A program made the translations under genes and the position numbers. Below the pieces are notes generated by a model, which was not told the origin of the DNA, ran no database searches, and was given only the letters and a program-made list of their open reading frames with translations. Positions 23,170-35,112 of a DNA stretch of 64,000 nucleotides are shown here, piece by piece. This DNA is from Pinus tabuliformis (taxonomy: Eukaryota > Streptophyta > Pinopsida > Pinales > Pinaceae), in assembly GCA_031772625.1 (NCBI GenBank), contig CM062814.1, positions 822,624,757 through 822,688,756 of the forward strand, given 5' to 3'. Every line of letters begins with the position of its first letter. Position 1 is the first letter of the stretch.

Positions 23170-23460
23170 AGCTTACTTTAAAAAAAATATATTATGTGAC
23201 CCACTTTTATAAATAAGTGAAAGTCGCTTTTACAATGGTACTTTATGAGCTACTCACTAAATTGTAACTTAAACAAAAGATAAAGAGACTTTAGAATTAT
23301 AAGTAACTCACTTTTTATAATGGGTGAGAACACTTTTACATAAAGTAACTTTAAAATATAAGTTACATGTGCTTTTTGAAAAAGTAACTCAACAAAAAGA
23401 AAGACTTGAACTCTATTCTCATAAAGTAACTTTGGACCAAGTGAGCTAGTTTAAAAGGTT
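23170..23460. repeat. AT-rich block with recurring AAGTAACT / AGTTACTT words
   Basis: AAGTAACT, TAAGTTAC and CACTTTT(T)ATAA-like words recur in both orientations within the leader of the truncated Copia element. The function is unknown. Confidence 0.45.
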
Positions 23461-23654
23461 AGTAATTTTTGGAAAAGAGGAAGAGGGGTTTTTTTTTTTT
23501 AGTCACTGAAGCTTTGGGGTGTGTACTTACTTGAAAAAGTTCTTTTTTCCTACAAAAAAAAAATCACACAACCAAACACAGACATGCAAAAAAAACCAAA
23601 CCTTATGGCTTAAAGTTAGCTTTCACCGAAAACTATATATTTTTCTCAATGTTT

Positions 23655-23785
23655 TTGATTTTCCAAGATCACACTAAGGCACGACGGAAAAGAGCATACG
23701 CATGAGAAAAATTCTTCCTTTCTGTTTCTGATTTGCCCAGATCGCACAGAGTCGCGGGGCAAAGAGCATACGCAAAAATGAAAGG
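23655..23785. repeat. Diverged tandem duplication of about 70 bp
   Basis: Two adjacent units both carry GATTT..CC.AGATC.CAC and AAAGAGCATACGCA. It lies in the leader of the truncated Copia element. Confidence 0.6.
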
Positions 23786-24084
23786 TATAGATCCGGTAAT
23801 AAAAAACAAAGAGCTAAATAAATCGAAATAAATAGAGAGATGAATAACTAAAACTAGAAATAAAAACTGTATACCTCCAGATCTTAAAAATGACGTAGTT
23901 AGGGCTACCGGAAACCTTTTCGCGTGAAACAAAAGGGCTTCCTCACTATAACAGATGCTCCTAACACAATCGAGCAATCCTCTCGGCCCTAAAGCAGTCT
24001 GAAACAGTAGATCTAGGAAACGACAGTCGGATGCAGTTGTATCGGCTTCAGATTTGGATCACCAATGGATGTGGCCCTCAAATT

Positions 24085-24096
24085 GCTCTGATACCA
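24085..24096 (-). other. Primer binding site of the truncated Copia element
   Basis: On the minus strand this reads TGGTATCAGAGC and abuts the LTR at 24,097, a standard tRNA-Met-type site. Confidence 0.85.
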
Positions 24097-24541
24097 TGTA
24101 GGAATTTACAGGGTAAGTTCCTCATATAGAACACCAAAGGACACCGCTAACAAACAGATCATAGATCAATACACCAGTATTCTTGACATGGTTAAAACCC
24201 TCAAAGAGGGAAACAGTGCACAGCCTGAGCCAACAAAGCCACTTCAAGCAATTTATTAATAAAGAAAGAAAATTTACATAAGCTTCTCTCATGAACGGTC
24301 ACCCTACAAATGACCCTCCATGCTCTTTAAATAGAGATCATGGACCAATCGGGTGTTAAGCCACGGATCAAGTGTCGGTAATACCGAAGAGAGAATGAAC
24401 TGTCGGATCACTTCATATCTAGAACATATCGTGACCGTCGGATTGTAAGTTACAAATGTACATAGTAAAGAAACACACTTTACCTAACTCTACACTAGAC
24501 CAAGTTATACTTAACTATTTCCTATGTGTCGGAATATCCTA
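24097..24541 (-). repeat. 5' LTR of the truncated Copia element
   Basis: It starts TGTAGGAATT next to the primer site. The outer end is placed approximately near GGAATATCCTAAC because no second copy is available for comparison. A TATTTAAA-like promoter motif lies near 24,330 on the minus strand. Confidence 0.6.
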
Positions 24542-24544
24542 ACG

Positions 24545-25298
24545 TTGAAAGTATAGGTACCTATTTGTTGCTGACTTTTGAAGCAATGCTTATCCAAATG
24601 CAGCCAAAATCAATCACTAACCTAAAAATGAGAGCAACTCGATGTCAATCATGATAAGTTTTGTACTTGGCTTGTGTATGTTGAAGGATGTCATGAACCT
24701 TGTTGTCGATTTATTGTACAATTATTAGACATTTACAGTAGAAGTATGACTATATGAGGAGACTACCCCCCTTATTGTGTGAAAAGGTTCATAATGATGA
24801 CTATTTTTTGGCAACTAAGGATGGATGATTGCTTTATGTAAGCAATGACTTGTAAATGGGTTGGACCACCTACATTTATTATTGAAATATGCATAAGTTG
24901 GATTTGATGCATAATCTGGACTGCGGCCCACATATATTGTTGGCTATTATATTTTTTATTTTGTTTCCATCCATGATGTGGCATTATTTTTCATCGCAAT
25001 TGAATGGGCTATACTAATCCCTCAAGCATTGGGAACATCTCTCAAAAAGTTCATGTCTTCATGAAAAACGTTAGAAAGATACTATTTTAAAGGATTTCTT
25101 TTGGCCTTGTTCACTTAGCATTGCTCACACATCATTACATAGTCTGTTATTTCACTCTTCATTATTCCATTAAACATACTTCTTGACAGCTCCATATGTT
25201 TCATAACTTCAAGCATGGCCTACAGATATTTGCAACTCATGCAAAAAATAAACACACTTCAATAATGGAGTCATCCTGACCCAAGTTCATTATATAAC
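24545..25298. other. Intergenic DNA, nothing recognised
   Basis: This is AT-rich sequence without a coding domain, LTR or RNA gene that I can support. Confidence 0.5.
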
Positions 25299-25303
25299 AA
25301 CAT

Positions 25304-25917
25304 TGGTCTGGGTTGTATAAGAAATGAAAAGAAAGACAGGAAAGCAAACGAAACACACACACAAAGAAACATAACAGAGAGCATAGTAACATAGTGAAAA
25401 CCCAACTTCTATTAATAAATGAAATAGCAGAATACTATATAACACAAATTGGTTAGAATGGTGGTAGATACCTCTAAAGAGAGAAAGATAGCAGTTAGAA
25501 GCATTCACAAAATGCTATTACAAGTGGCTGAAAAAATGGCCTTTTAAGTTTTAACATAATGAAAGAACCCTAGAGGTCCAAAACCCTAACCCTAGAAGAT
25601 GAAATGTCAAAAGATTTGTGGACCTCAAGGTGGTTACTCAGTAGATCAACTTCCGAGAATGCACTTTTTACATACAATCTTCATTTTGGACACAAAGTAA
25701 CTCATTGCAAAGAACTGTCCAAGGACTACAACTTTTGACTAGGGCCAAGGTGTGCCATGGCAACCCTTGGCCCCCTAAATTGCCAAAAACATCGTTTAGG
25801 GTTTCAAAATGGCCCCATAAGTTTGGGAGCCAAAGACCCATTAAAAAACTGCCAAAAAGATAAAGGACCATTGATTCAATAGAAGAAATGGGTCGCCACT
25901 GATATCCACCTGGATCA
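25304..25917 (-). repeat. Solo LTR related to the nested Gypsy family
   Basis: The 614-bp sequence is flanked by AACAT at 25,299-25,303 and 25,918-25,922. It ends ATATCCACCTGGATCA, as do the LTRs ending at 6,628 and 11,856. It shares their central section, including a telo-box at 25,581-25,589. Its length matches theirs (624 and 609 bp). No internal sequence or second LTR is nearby, so it is a solo LTR left by LTR-LTR recombination. Strand is inferred from its relatives. Confidence 0.88.
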
Positions 25918-25922
25918 AACAT

Positions 25923-26990
25923 AGCATAGAAGCAGCAAATAATCTCACATATTAAACTACTTTACAAGTCCTCATACAAAAAAGACATAAAAAGACATCT
26001 GAAGACAATATCATATTCCATGTCTGAAAGGTTTTCGTCGGGAAATTACTATACACTATAAAACTTGCTGCTCCATACTACTTGTTTAAGTAATATGTAA
26101 GCGTAATTCAAACTATGTTGGTGCATCCTAGATTTAAAACCCTGAGTATATCTATGAAACCTCAATTCTGCTTCAAGTTTCTGCAGCAAGTTTCACCATT
26201 AATCACATGCTGAGTTCCCAAAACCACTAAATTATCCTAGTACATTGAGAGGATACGCCGTGACCATTAGCAATATTGACATTCTTTTACCAAAATATCT
26301 CATGTACCCTATAAGTGCAAGTTTATGGTTAGCTGGATCGGACATCAACAAATGGAGAAAGCTAGATTCGACAATACATTCGTTTTTATATAATAAGTTC
26401 GACCACCTGGAGGCCCATGTAGGAAAAGATATTTTAAAGAGCATACTGTATACTTCTTCAATGAGTATCAGCTGGCAGAATTGTAGAACAATATATCACT
26501 GGTTAAAGTTAAGATGACCTAATGTTGGATAGAGTGACACTGTTGTCTCATTGACTTTGGCCTAATTAAAACGACTATGAAAGTTACATATACAATTGGA
26601 CTTTGATATTGATGTCACAAAGCTCAGCGCTCAGATGTAACCCAAGTTTTCACTGTGGTTTGGAAGGTTCACATTGGCTGCGTAGAATTCCGTGGTCCAG
26701 GTAAACGACTGCGCATTTTAAATCACCCTCCCCAATTTAAAATTAAAGGACATGACAGTAAATTGCTTACATTCACAGTTTGCAAGATTTTCCAATCATA
26801 TAAACATCGCTGATCTTCAAACAGACCAACAGGTGCATTTTTCGTATGAGCAGCCCCATGGATACTAATATAAACCAAATGGGTGGCCATATATTAATTT
26901 CAGAAAAATGGGTTTCCACGCAGTTATATTCTGTACCGGCAAGTTCAACAGTAAATGTGGTCGACCAAAAATGATAACTACACCTAGCAG
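25923..26990. other. Intergenic DNA between solo LTR and host-gene fragment
   Basis: No domain was recognised. It lies downstream of the minus-strand ITPK-like fragment and could hold its degraded remainder or intron sequence, but I could not identify further exons. Confidence 0.45.
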
Positions 26991-26993
26991 CTA

Positions 26994-27164
26994 TTAGAAA
27001 GCGGAAGGTTTGGTGAGAAATATTACAACATGAAGGTTGGAGTACTGAAGCCTGAAAAGCAGTTTTTCTGCTGCTGGCAGCAAATGTACGTTGTTTTCAT
27101 CATTGTCATCGCCCACAGATAATAGAACTGATTCGTCTAACACAACTCCTTTTACAGGTCCCAT
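26994..27164 (-). pseudogene. Host gene fragment resembling the N-terminus of ITPK4-like inositol phosphate kinase
   Basis: From an ATG at 27,164 the minus strand reads MGPVKGVVLDESVLLSVGDD, then LLPAAEKLLFRLQYSNLHVV. Plant ITPK4/ITPK6-type proteins (inositol 1,3,4-trisphosphate 5/6-kinases acting in phytate synthesis) start with a closely similar [VM][KR]GV[LV]LDESVL segment. A leucine-rich stretch containing LRYS or a similar motif follows. About 55 residues match this pattern; the rest of a roughly 500-residue protein is not visible, and the frame closes soon after. The reading frame is open upstream too, so the ATG is chosen by family similarity. It is most likely a first-exon fragment or pseudogene, and a first exon of a gene with long introns is possible. 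The family assignment rests on memory of the motif. Confidence 0.5.
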
Positions 27165-27191
27165 CACTGATTTTGCTTGAGCTTCGGCCAA

Positions 27192-27908
27192 GCCTTCCCT
27201 GAAATGCAGGGATAAGGGCTTCTTAGAGTCTGGTCCCAGCCAGCCTAAACTGTGTCCAAAAGGTATTAATTATACTCCAGTAATAATAGATTCGAAACCA
27301 CTTTTCTCGTAATAAAGTTATGCAAGTGTCTAAACAAGGTATTATGTCGAGGCACCCTGTTATCAGTACCATATGAAGTGTCTAAATTAAGTATTACGTT
27401 GATTCACTATGGTATGGGTATCAAGATATAGGTATCAAAATTCAAAGATTTCTTCAACCTTTTATGGAAGTGTAGAAATTTTCAAAGTGAAAATTATGTA
27501 TTAGTCGTGAAGTGAGCAACATTACACCTTTACCATTTTTCAATTTTTATGTGAAATTTCTAGTGATATGTTCTATAACTTTTAAATTGGTATATTATAT
27601 TATTGATATATATAAATTTAGCCATTGATAAATGTCTTATAATTTTTTATTTTAGTGTTTTTTTATTGATATAAATCGAGACATGTGTTATGTAAGATCA
27701 TCTTAGATCTATCTTAAATCGGAATTTAACAAGGTTTGAGAGTGATCAAATCTTTTTGTATTTTAAGATAGTTATATCTCAAGAGATTTGATCCCTCTCG
27801 ATACTTGGTAGATCCAGAGTTAAGATAGATCTAGGTTGATTTAATTCCCCCTTTAAATAGGTTATATTCTACATGAATATCATAGCTAATAACATGGGTT
27901 CTCATGAA
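27192..27908. other. AT-rich DNA upstream of the ITPK-like fragment
   Basis: No coding domain was seen. If the neighbouring fragment were a live gene this would hold its promoter, but I see no convincing promoter element. Confidence 0.45.
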
Positions 27909-27913
27909 CCTAG

Positions 27914-30385
27914 TGTCACACACCCACGTGTCATTAAAAAAAACAGAGAAATTATGACAGAAAAGTAAACATTTCCCTCAGTACAAATATTCTTACAAGT
28001 CATAATATATAATATGATTGGACCTTGGTGTAGCTCTCCAACCAAGTCATATATACAATTATTCGAACATAATATATAATATGATTGGACCATGGTGTAA
28101 CTTTCCAACTAAGTCATATATGCAATTATTCAAACCATGATTTGTTTACATTCGACGGTTGTCAGACTATATCTTAAGGTTCACATCAATTAATACTATC
28201 ATATCTATTGTACCAAGTCATTGATATACCATACGCAATTAATTAAATGTTGTGTTAACTCCATTGGCCGATACGTCGGCCCTAGGTTTGGCGGTGATGC
28301 ATCTCTGGAGTCTTCGGATGCTATACAGTTGTGCCTTCGTCCTCGGGAGATCCACGGCCATCAGATGTTGAGTCGGATCGGACGGTGGTGGAAAATGCCA
28401 GGGTTCTATGCATCTTTCGTTGTTTCGTTGTCTTCGCATTTCCTCTTCCTCGTTCAGATATTTCGCTTCTGGCAAGGTACTATCCATATGCACGGGTAAC
28501 CAACAGAACTGACCTTCGGTGTCTTGTTGGCGTTTTTTCTCCCGTCGCAGGTTCTTCATTATCATACTATCTTCTAAGTGGTAATGGCTACTTTCTACAG
28601 GTGCTCCAGGGTTCTGATTCGACTCCCTGTTGTGAGGAGGGTTTTTATACATAACTTTGTTCCAGGTATTGTCCTTGTTGCAATTGTTTTGTAATTGTTC
28701 AGTCATTTCCCTTTTCTTTTGACATGTACAGTGTATAACCTCGTGTCATTCTACCAATGAGATATGGAGGGTTTCGCAATTGATCAAGGTTTGGGCGAGA
28801 TGCCGGAGCTAAAGCCCTCTGCTTAGCTAGCCAAGTGTGGCGGCGCTTGTCCAAACCCAACTACCGGGTATTTGAGTTTTTGCCCAACTCATAATTCATA
28901 TGGGTTTTGCATCTTGGGGTTTTGGGTTCTATGGAAATGTAATTCCTCTGTAGAAGAACTGCTAGTTCGGCCTTCATTAATTTATCTAGACTTCTTCCTT
29001 AGTTGTAAGAGCTTCTATGTTATTAAGAGCTCGCTGGTTTTTATATGAAGGTTTATTTTAAGTTTGTAATAAGTTCAGTAAATAACTCTTGTTTAGCAGC
29101 CAAAACCATGGCCTAGTTCTGTTTCTCGCCTTTCTGGGTAACGACCTTGTACTAGTTATCGACTCCATTTAGGAGGCTCACTTTCAATTTTATCTGCCTG
29201 AATTTTTGGACAATATACAGTTCTTATTTAATATGTTAACGAAATTATTCAGTATGAACCTTCTCTGTAATGTATTGGTTGGTAAAAGATGCGGTTCAAC
29301 CACTTATCAGGTATTAAAGTTTGATTTATATTTTTAATTCACATTGCCTAAAATGCTATGAGTCTGGTCATGCATGAATAAGAATATTTACACGTCGCAA
29401 GACTCATTTTCCATTCCTTTTTGTTTTGCTTTCTTTTTTTATAGTGATGCTATTCAGAATGGACTGTTTTTCATAGATTTCCCTCTTTTAACCAATTCGG
29501 GTGTCATTACAGTTTTTCGTCCACATTCTATTTTTCAGTTCACATTCAATCGAATTCTGGGTTTCCTCTATGTTTTTGGAAATTAACGGCATATCTAGAT
29601 TTCCTTTTTGTTCTGTGGAAATTAATGGCATATCTAGATTTCCTTTATGTACTGTGGAAATTAACGCCATATTACTTTTGTTTTCTTCTTAGAATAGGTA
29701 ATACCCTTCTTATAAAATAATTCTTCTACTCTGTACCTAAAATAGTGTTTTATTTTTCTTTAACTCAGGGTACATAAAATTGCATATTAAAAGTTCTACA
29801 CAGAACAATCAAAACTACCCATTCTATTTCTAGGATAACTGTTCGTCAAGTAATTAGACATTTAATCTCTAGTATCATATAATAGACCTTCTACTTATAC
29901 AATACGAGATTTCACTTATCTGGGTTTGCGCTAAATTCCAGTTTTGATCTGTAACCAGACCTTAATTTGCTTGTTGCTTTTCCTCCCAACCATGAGACTG
30001 TCGTACCAGCTTGTCTCCCCCCGTGCTGTTCCTAGTGTGCAAGAACTGTCTTTCTGAAACTACTGTCTCGCTTTTTTCAGCTATCGAGTCCAAACCAGAC
30101 TTAGCTTCAGAAAGTTACCTGACATCTCAGCGTAGGATTTCCATTTTCTTTCTTCTTTCTTCTTTTGCTTATTGATCTCAAATACCCCTATCCTCTTGAT
30201 ATTCTTGAATAAATCTTCAAGAAATTAATAAGGGATAGGTAATTGTCAAACTAACTACTTTAACATATAACTGCTATTCCATTTCTCCATAACTTAATTC
30301 AATAAATAGTTTTATAACTTATAATAATAATGAGTTTGTTTAATCTGCAGTAAATTAAATATTTACATTTGTTGGGGATATCACA
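27914..30385 (-). repeat. 3' LTR of the Tekay-like element
   Basis: This 2,472-bp LTR carries a 39-bp tandem repeat near 29,578-29,695. It has one copy of a segment (about 30,118-30,245) that is present twice in the other LTR. Confidence 0.92.
29578..29695. repeat. 39-bp tandem repeat, about 2.5 units
   Basis: GGAAATTAA followed by ..GGCATATCTAGATTTCC recurs with a 39-bp period at 29,578, 29,617 and 29,656. The same array exists in the LTRs at about 36,730-36,845 and 61,963-62,080. Confidence 0.8.
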
Positions 30386-30396
30386 TCTCTCCACCT
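30386..30396 (-). other. Polypurine tract of the Tekay-like element
   Basis: On the minus strand it reads GGTGGAGAGA just before the 3' LTR. It is short but correctly placed. Confidence 0.65.
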
Positions 30397-30469
30397 AATA
30401 TTAAACATCGTCCTGATGTTTCTTCTCTAAAAATAGGTTCGGAAAGGTCTCCCTCATAACATGTTCATC

Positions 30470-30909
30470 TTCCAAGTAGCCTCCTCTGGCCCATAGTGTT
30501 GCCATTGCACTTTAACTTGGGTGATAATTCGTTTCCACAACATTACTTCTCTTCGATCGAGTATATCCAGTGGTTCGACCTATACACAAGAAAGACAAGA
30601 TTAATCAGTCCTTTTCATTATTAATCAGCTTGTTATAATATGTCCTATTCTTAAGTAATTTTTCTAAATTACCTGTATTCCTTGCCAATTGATTATATGG
30701 TTAGGATCATATATGTATTTCTTAAGTACAGAAATGTGAAAGACATTATGCACATGAATATGGTTGGGTAGGGCAAGCTGGTAAGCCACTGGCCCGATTC
30801 GAGCCAAAATTTGGAAAGGACCGCAAAATCGAGGTGCTAATTTAGCACATTCGGTCCATTGCAATGTACTCTTCTTGGCTCGTACTCGAACATAAACATG
30901 ATCTCCCAC
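30470..30909 (-). pseudogene. Integrase C-terminus and chromodomain-like segment (fossil)
   Basis: The right part has the integrase GPY/F-type module with motifs FCGPFQILARIGPVAYQLALP and HNVFHISVLKKY, typical of Tekay/Del elements. A short distance downstream, at about 30,475-30,590, the minus strand encodes words such as VQWQHYGPEEATW, typical of a chromodomain that targets insertion to chromatin marks. This supports the chromovirus assignment. Confidence 0.75.
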
Positions 30910-30937
30910 TTGAAATTCCCGGAAACTTCTCTTCCGA

Positions 30938-31570
30938 TCATAGCATCAATTTATCCGGTGGGCCGCCCCAACTAAAGGGTGTCCTGCACTTACGTCTATA
31001 TAATACTTCAAATGGACTCATTTGTAAAGATGTATGGTAATCGTTGTTATAAGCAAACTCTAACAAATGTAGGTAGTCCTCCCATTTAGATGGCTGCTGC
31101 ATTACGTAAGTCCGTAACATATCTTCTACTACTTGATTTACTCGCTCGGTCTGTCCATCCATTTGAGGGTGGTAAGCAGTGTTGAAGTGAAACTGTGTGC
31201 CTAAACCTTCAAATAAAGCTTTCCAAAAAGCTGAGGTAAATTTCACATCATGGTCGGAAATTATAATCTTGGGTATTCCATGCAATCTAAAAATGTTTTG
31301 CATAAATATGTTAGCAATTTGCACATCCTTGTAGGTTGAATGTACCGGTATGAAATGAGCAGATTTGCTCAACTTTTCTACTATCACCATTATTGAGTCG
31401 TTCTGCTTTTTAGACTTTGGCAGTCCTATAATAAAATCGATGGAAATGGTTTCCCATTTCCATTCTGGAATAGGCAATGGGTGGAGTAATCTCGTTGGGT
31501 GATGATGTTCCGCTTTCACTTGCTGGCATTCCAAACAACGGGCTAAATACTTCGCTGCCTCCTTCTTCAT
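30938..31570 (-). pseudogene. Tekay-like integrase core (fossil)
   Basis: This 210-residue segment begins at the end of the zinc-binding domain (CLECQQVKAEHH). It contains the catalytic core with ETISIDFIIGLP, IISDHDVKFTSAFWKAL and AYHPQMDGQTERVNQ for the D, D and E regions, then LEFAYNNDYHTSLQMSPFE. It is collinear with plant chromovirus integrases. Confidence 0.88.
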
Positions 31571-31807
31571 ATCGGGCTAGAAAAATTCCTTTCTAAGTGC
31601 ATTAATTAACTTCTGGTACCCGGGGTGGCTTGCATACGGAATCTTATGATATTTGTCTAAGATTAAATTTTTAAGATTTTTCTAATTAGGCACATATATT
31701 CTTTTTCTATAAATCAATAAATCTTCTGGATTTACCTCATATCCCAGTTGTTGTTCATGGCTGTTCAAAATTTTAGCTTGTTGCCATAAATATTTATATT
31801 TTGAATC

Positions 31808-33199
31808 CTACATTGTTGTCTCTCTAATTTGCTCATAAAAAGTAGTTCGTGACTCACTGAAAGAGACCTCATATAAACAGTTTACCTTTCGACTTAAGGC
31901 ATCTATGACTCGGTTCTCCTTTCCTTTCAAGTGCTTGATTTCAAAATCAAATTCACTTAGGAAGTCAACCCAACGAGCTTGCCTAGCATTCAAGGTGGGT
32001 TGTTTGAAATAATTTGTTAAACTATGATGATCAGTCATTAACAAAAATTTCTTACCCATCAAGTAATGTCGCCACATATTTAAGGCATGAATGACTGCTA
32101 TCAGTTCTAAGTCATAAGCTGAATATTTTTTCTCGTGCTCCTTAAGCTTCCTAGACTCATAGGCAACAACCCTACCTTCTTGCATTAATACACCACCTAC
32201 ACCTTCCTTGTTGGCATCTGTACAAACCACATAATCTTTATTTGGATCAACAATGCTCAAAATGGGTGCAGTGGTAAGTAAATGTTTGAGCTGATCAAAA
32301 CTTCTTTGACAATCCATGGTCCACCTAAAGGTTTTCCCTTTCTTTTGCAGAGAGGTAATGGGGTATGCCACCCTAGAAAAACCTTCAACAAATCGCCTAT
32401 AGTATCCGGCTAGACCCATGAATGATCTTATATCAGCCACATCCTTTGGTACCAACCACTCCATGATAGTTTTTATTTTCTCTGGGTCCACAACAATTCC
32501 ATCCTTGGTAATGACATGTCCTAAGTACTGGATTTGTTCTTTAAAGAAATCACATTTACTATACTTAGCGTACAGTTGATGTTCTCTTAAAACTTGCAGA
32601 ACAATATGGAGATGCTCCTTATGTTCTTCTATGTTCCGAGAGTAAATTAGTATGTCATCGATAAAAATTAACACAAATTTATCCAAATACTGATGAAATA
32701 TATTGTTCATGAGGCACATGAAGGTCGCGGGAGCATTAGTCAACCCAAAGGGCAGCACAACGAACTCATAATGTCCATAACAAGTTCTAAAAGCAATTTT
32801 TGCTATATCTTCTTCCTTTATCCTAATCTGATGGTAACCTGAACGGAGGTCGATCTTTGAGAACACAGTTGCACCCTTCACCTGATCAAATAACTCATCT
32901 ATACGAGGTAGGGGGTATTTATTCTTGATAGTCAGTTTATTTAACTGACAGTAATCCAAGCACATTCGTAAGGTTCGATCCTTTTTCTTAACAAAAAGCA
33001 TCGAAGCTCCCCAAGGTGATACACTTGGACGGATATATTTTTTATCAAGAAGCTCTTGTAGTTGCATTTTTAATTCTGTTAACTCTGGTATGCTCATTCG
33101 ATAAGGGGCTCGGGAGACCGGGGCAGCTCCCAAAATCAACTCAATGGTGAAATATATGTCCCTTTTTGGAGGAATTCCCATAATTTCTTCAAGAAACAC
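31808..33199 (-). pseudogene. Tekay-like reverse transcriptase and RNase H (fossil)
   Basis: A 463-residue segment runs from the reverse-transcriptase start ([20 protein letters not shown]) through [28 protein letters not shown] and the active-site block FIDDILIYS. RNase H follows with [36 protein letters not shown] and LLMTDHHSL, then the RNase H end at VIDALSRK. It is the longest coding remnant of the element. The right part is repeated at 57,286-58,431 with about a dozen amino-acid differences. Confidence 0.9.
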
Positions 33200-33283
33200 A
33201 TTTGGAAATTTTGCACCACCGATATATTCTAAAGAAACATATTTATCCTTTGAATTAGTATATCCTACTTGTATTGCATAAAT

Positions 33284-34537
33284 CTAGCAACCTTTTCTGA
33301 TACATTTTTCTAATTGGGAGGTTGTTACTGGTCTTAATTTCAGAGGTCTTAGTATGCCTTGAATTTCCTGCCTCTTTCCCTCCTCATCCATGTAGTTAAT
33401 AGTTTTGGTTTTACAGTTAATGAGGGACCAATGTTTTTCCAACCAGTCCATACCTATAAGGATATCGTACGATCCCAGGGGTAACACATTTAGGTTTGCC
33501 ATGATAGACTGACCTGCTAACTTTAGGGGGCAGTTGTTGACCTTGGCCAACACCCTTCTTTTTGCTCCTGTGGCTAGTTGTACTAACCAAGGATTTTTAA
33601 ACTTAACAACTTGCAAACAACATTGTTCTACTATCTTGGGGCTAATATAACTCAAAGTAGCTCTTGGATCAATTAAAATAGATATAGTTCGGTCAAAGAC
33701 CTTACCTTCAAATTCTATCATGGTTGGTTGGTATTCTGCCTGATGGTCTTCAAGGGCAGCATTAATTTTAGGAATACTCCTTGCCACTTCTCCCACAGTA
33801 GATGCTTCTTGAATCTGTGAAATCTGATCAGTTCCCTTGCGGTGTGGGAATTTTTTGACATAATGTGGCCCTCCACATCCCCAACATTGTACAGGAGGTC
33901 TAGCTGTTAATTCTACTTCAGTTCTGCCCGACTGCTCATTCGTTTTGGTCTCACCTGGGAGCTTGAATTTGGGCTGATTTCTGTTCATATTCCTACTTGT
34001 TTGACCTTTATAGGGTCCTTTGTTGATTGTGGCCTTATTTCCCTTGTGATTGGAGGTAAATTTAATCCCCTTTTTGTCAGCCCATCTCTTTCCCACATCT
34101 CCCTTTTGTTTGTTTTGCTGATAGCATATTCGAGCTTTTTGTATAACTTCATCCATGGTTTTCAAGTTATCAAACTCGAGGCGCTCTTTCATGAACAGTG
34201 GCAGACTGCTGATAAACTGTTGCACTTTTGCCTTTTCTTCTCATATGTAAGGAACATACCGAAGCAAAGACATGAATTTTGCTATGAACTCATCCATAGA
34301 CAACTGACCCAATCGAAGATCGTGAAACTCCTTTGCCTTTTTGTCATAAAATCTTTCAATTAAATATTTTTCTTTAAAATACCTTTGAAAATTTTCCCAG
34401 GTTATGCTTTGCTCATTTACTCCACGTACCATTTTTACTTCTTCCCACCACAGAGTGGCTTTCCCTTGCAGCTGAAAGATGGCCAAATGAGCCTTTAAAT
34501 TATGGTTGTATTCATACAACTGAAAATACTTGTTCAT
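33284..34537 (-). pseudogene. Tekay-like Gag and protease remnants (fossil)
   Basis: The right part (34,241-34,537) is the capsid-like gag domain (LAIFQLQGKATLWWEEVK). The left part (33,284-34,225) holds the C-terminal gag with a zinc-knuckle-like CWGCGGPHYVKKF. It is followed by a retropepsin-type region with TISILIDPRATLSYISP and DILIGMDWLEKH. It is a broken polyprotein start. Confidence 0.85.
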
Positions 34538-34559
34538 ATTGATGAGCCAGGCTTCGGCT

Positions 34560-35096
34560 GCCTCTTCTTGTTCACCATCAAAGAGGGGAGGTTTTATTTT
34601 TCGAAATTCCCCTTGAAGTTCTATTTTCTGCCTTTTATGTGTCTTCTATCCCGACACATTATCATATTCTTCTTCGTGATTCTCTTTGCCACCTTCTGTT
34701 TCCACGTTCTCAGTTCAAAATTCTTGTTCGCTAGTCATATTTCTATGCTCGGGACTGGGGATTGGTATCCGATGATTTTGTCTATCATACAAACTCTTCA
34801 TAATCTTCTCCTACTCCTGCATCAACATTTTTTTATCTGCCCGTAACCGGGCCATCTCGTCCTTCAGTTCTTATACAGTATCCATGATTGCAATATTGGT
34901 ATTGTGTGGTTCTTCCCCCAATTGTACCCATACTTCAGGATTGGCTTCTTGAAAGGATGTTGGCCCTGTTCTTGTCACGAGTCTGTGTGGTGGAATTTCA
35001 GTCCTCCTCATGTTGACTATTTTCCCTTCTTTCTCTGTGCACATCACAAATGTTGTTATTCACTTATATTCCAGAGGTCTCAGTTTTGCAACCTGA
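34560..35096 (-). other. Leader and possible gag N-terminus of the Tekay-like element
   Basis: This lies between the primer site and the recognisable gag domain. No domain was identified. Identical organisation recurs at 59,790-60,328. Confidence 0.5.
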
Positions 35097-35110
35097 GCGC
35101 TCTGATACCA
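35097..35110 (-). other. Primer binding site of the Tekay-like element
   Basis: On the minus strand TGGTATCAGAGCGC lies 2 bases inside the LTR. It is a tRNA-Met-type site. The duplicate is at 60,329-60,342. Confidence 0.88.
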
Positions 35111-35112
35111 CA

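Larger units (their letters stand above)
22407..24541 (-). mobile_element. Truncated second Ty1/Copia element: LTR, leader and gag only
   Basis: On the minus strand the order is an LTR (24,097 to about 24,541), a tRNA-Met-type primer site, about 1.1 kb of leader, and a gag frame running into the junction with the previous element's LTR. Everything downstream of gag is missing. No second LTR of this family occurs in the window. Confidence 0.78.

Noticed and set aside
26245-26517. 90-residue plus-strand frame near the ITPK-like fragment
   Set aside because: It has no recognisable domain or codon pattern, and it lies on the opposite strand from the host-gene fragment.
28239-28706. 155-residue minus-strand frame in the Tekay-like LTR
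   Set aside because: It lies wholly within LTR sequence, has no domain, and is not preserved as one frame in the other two LTR copies.
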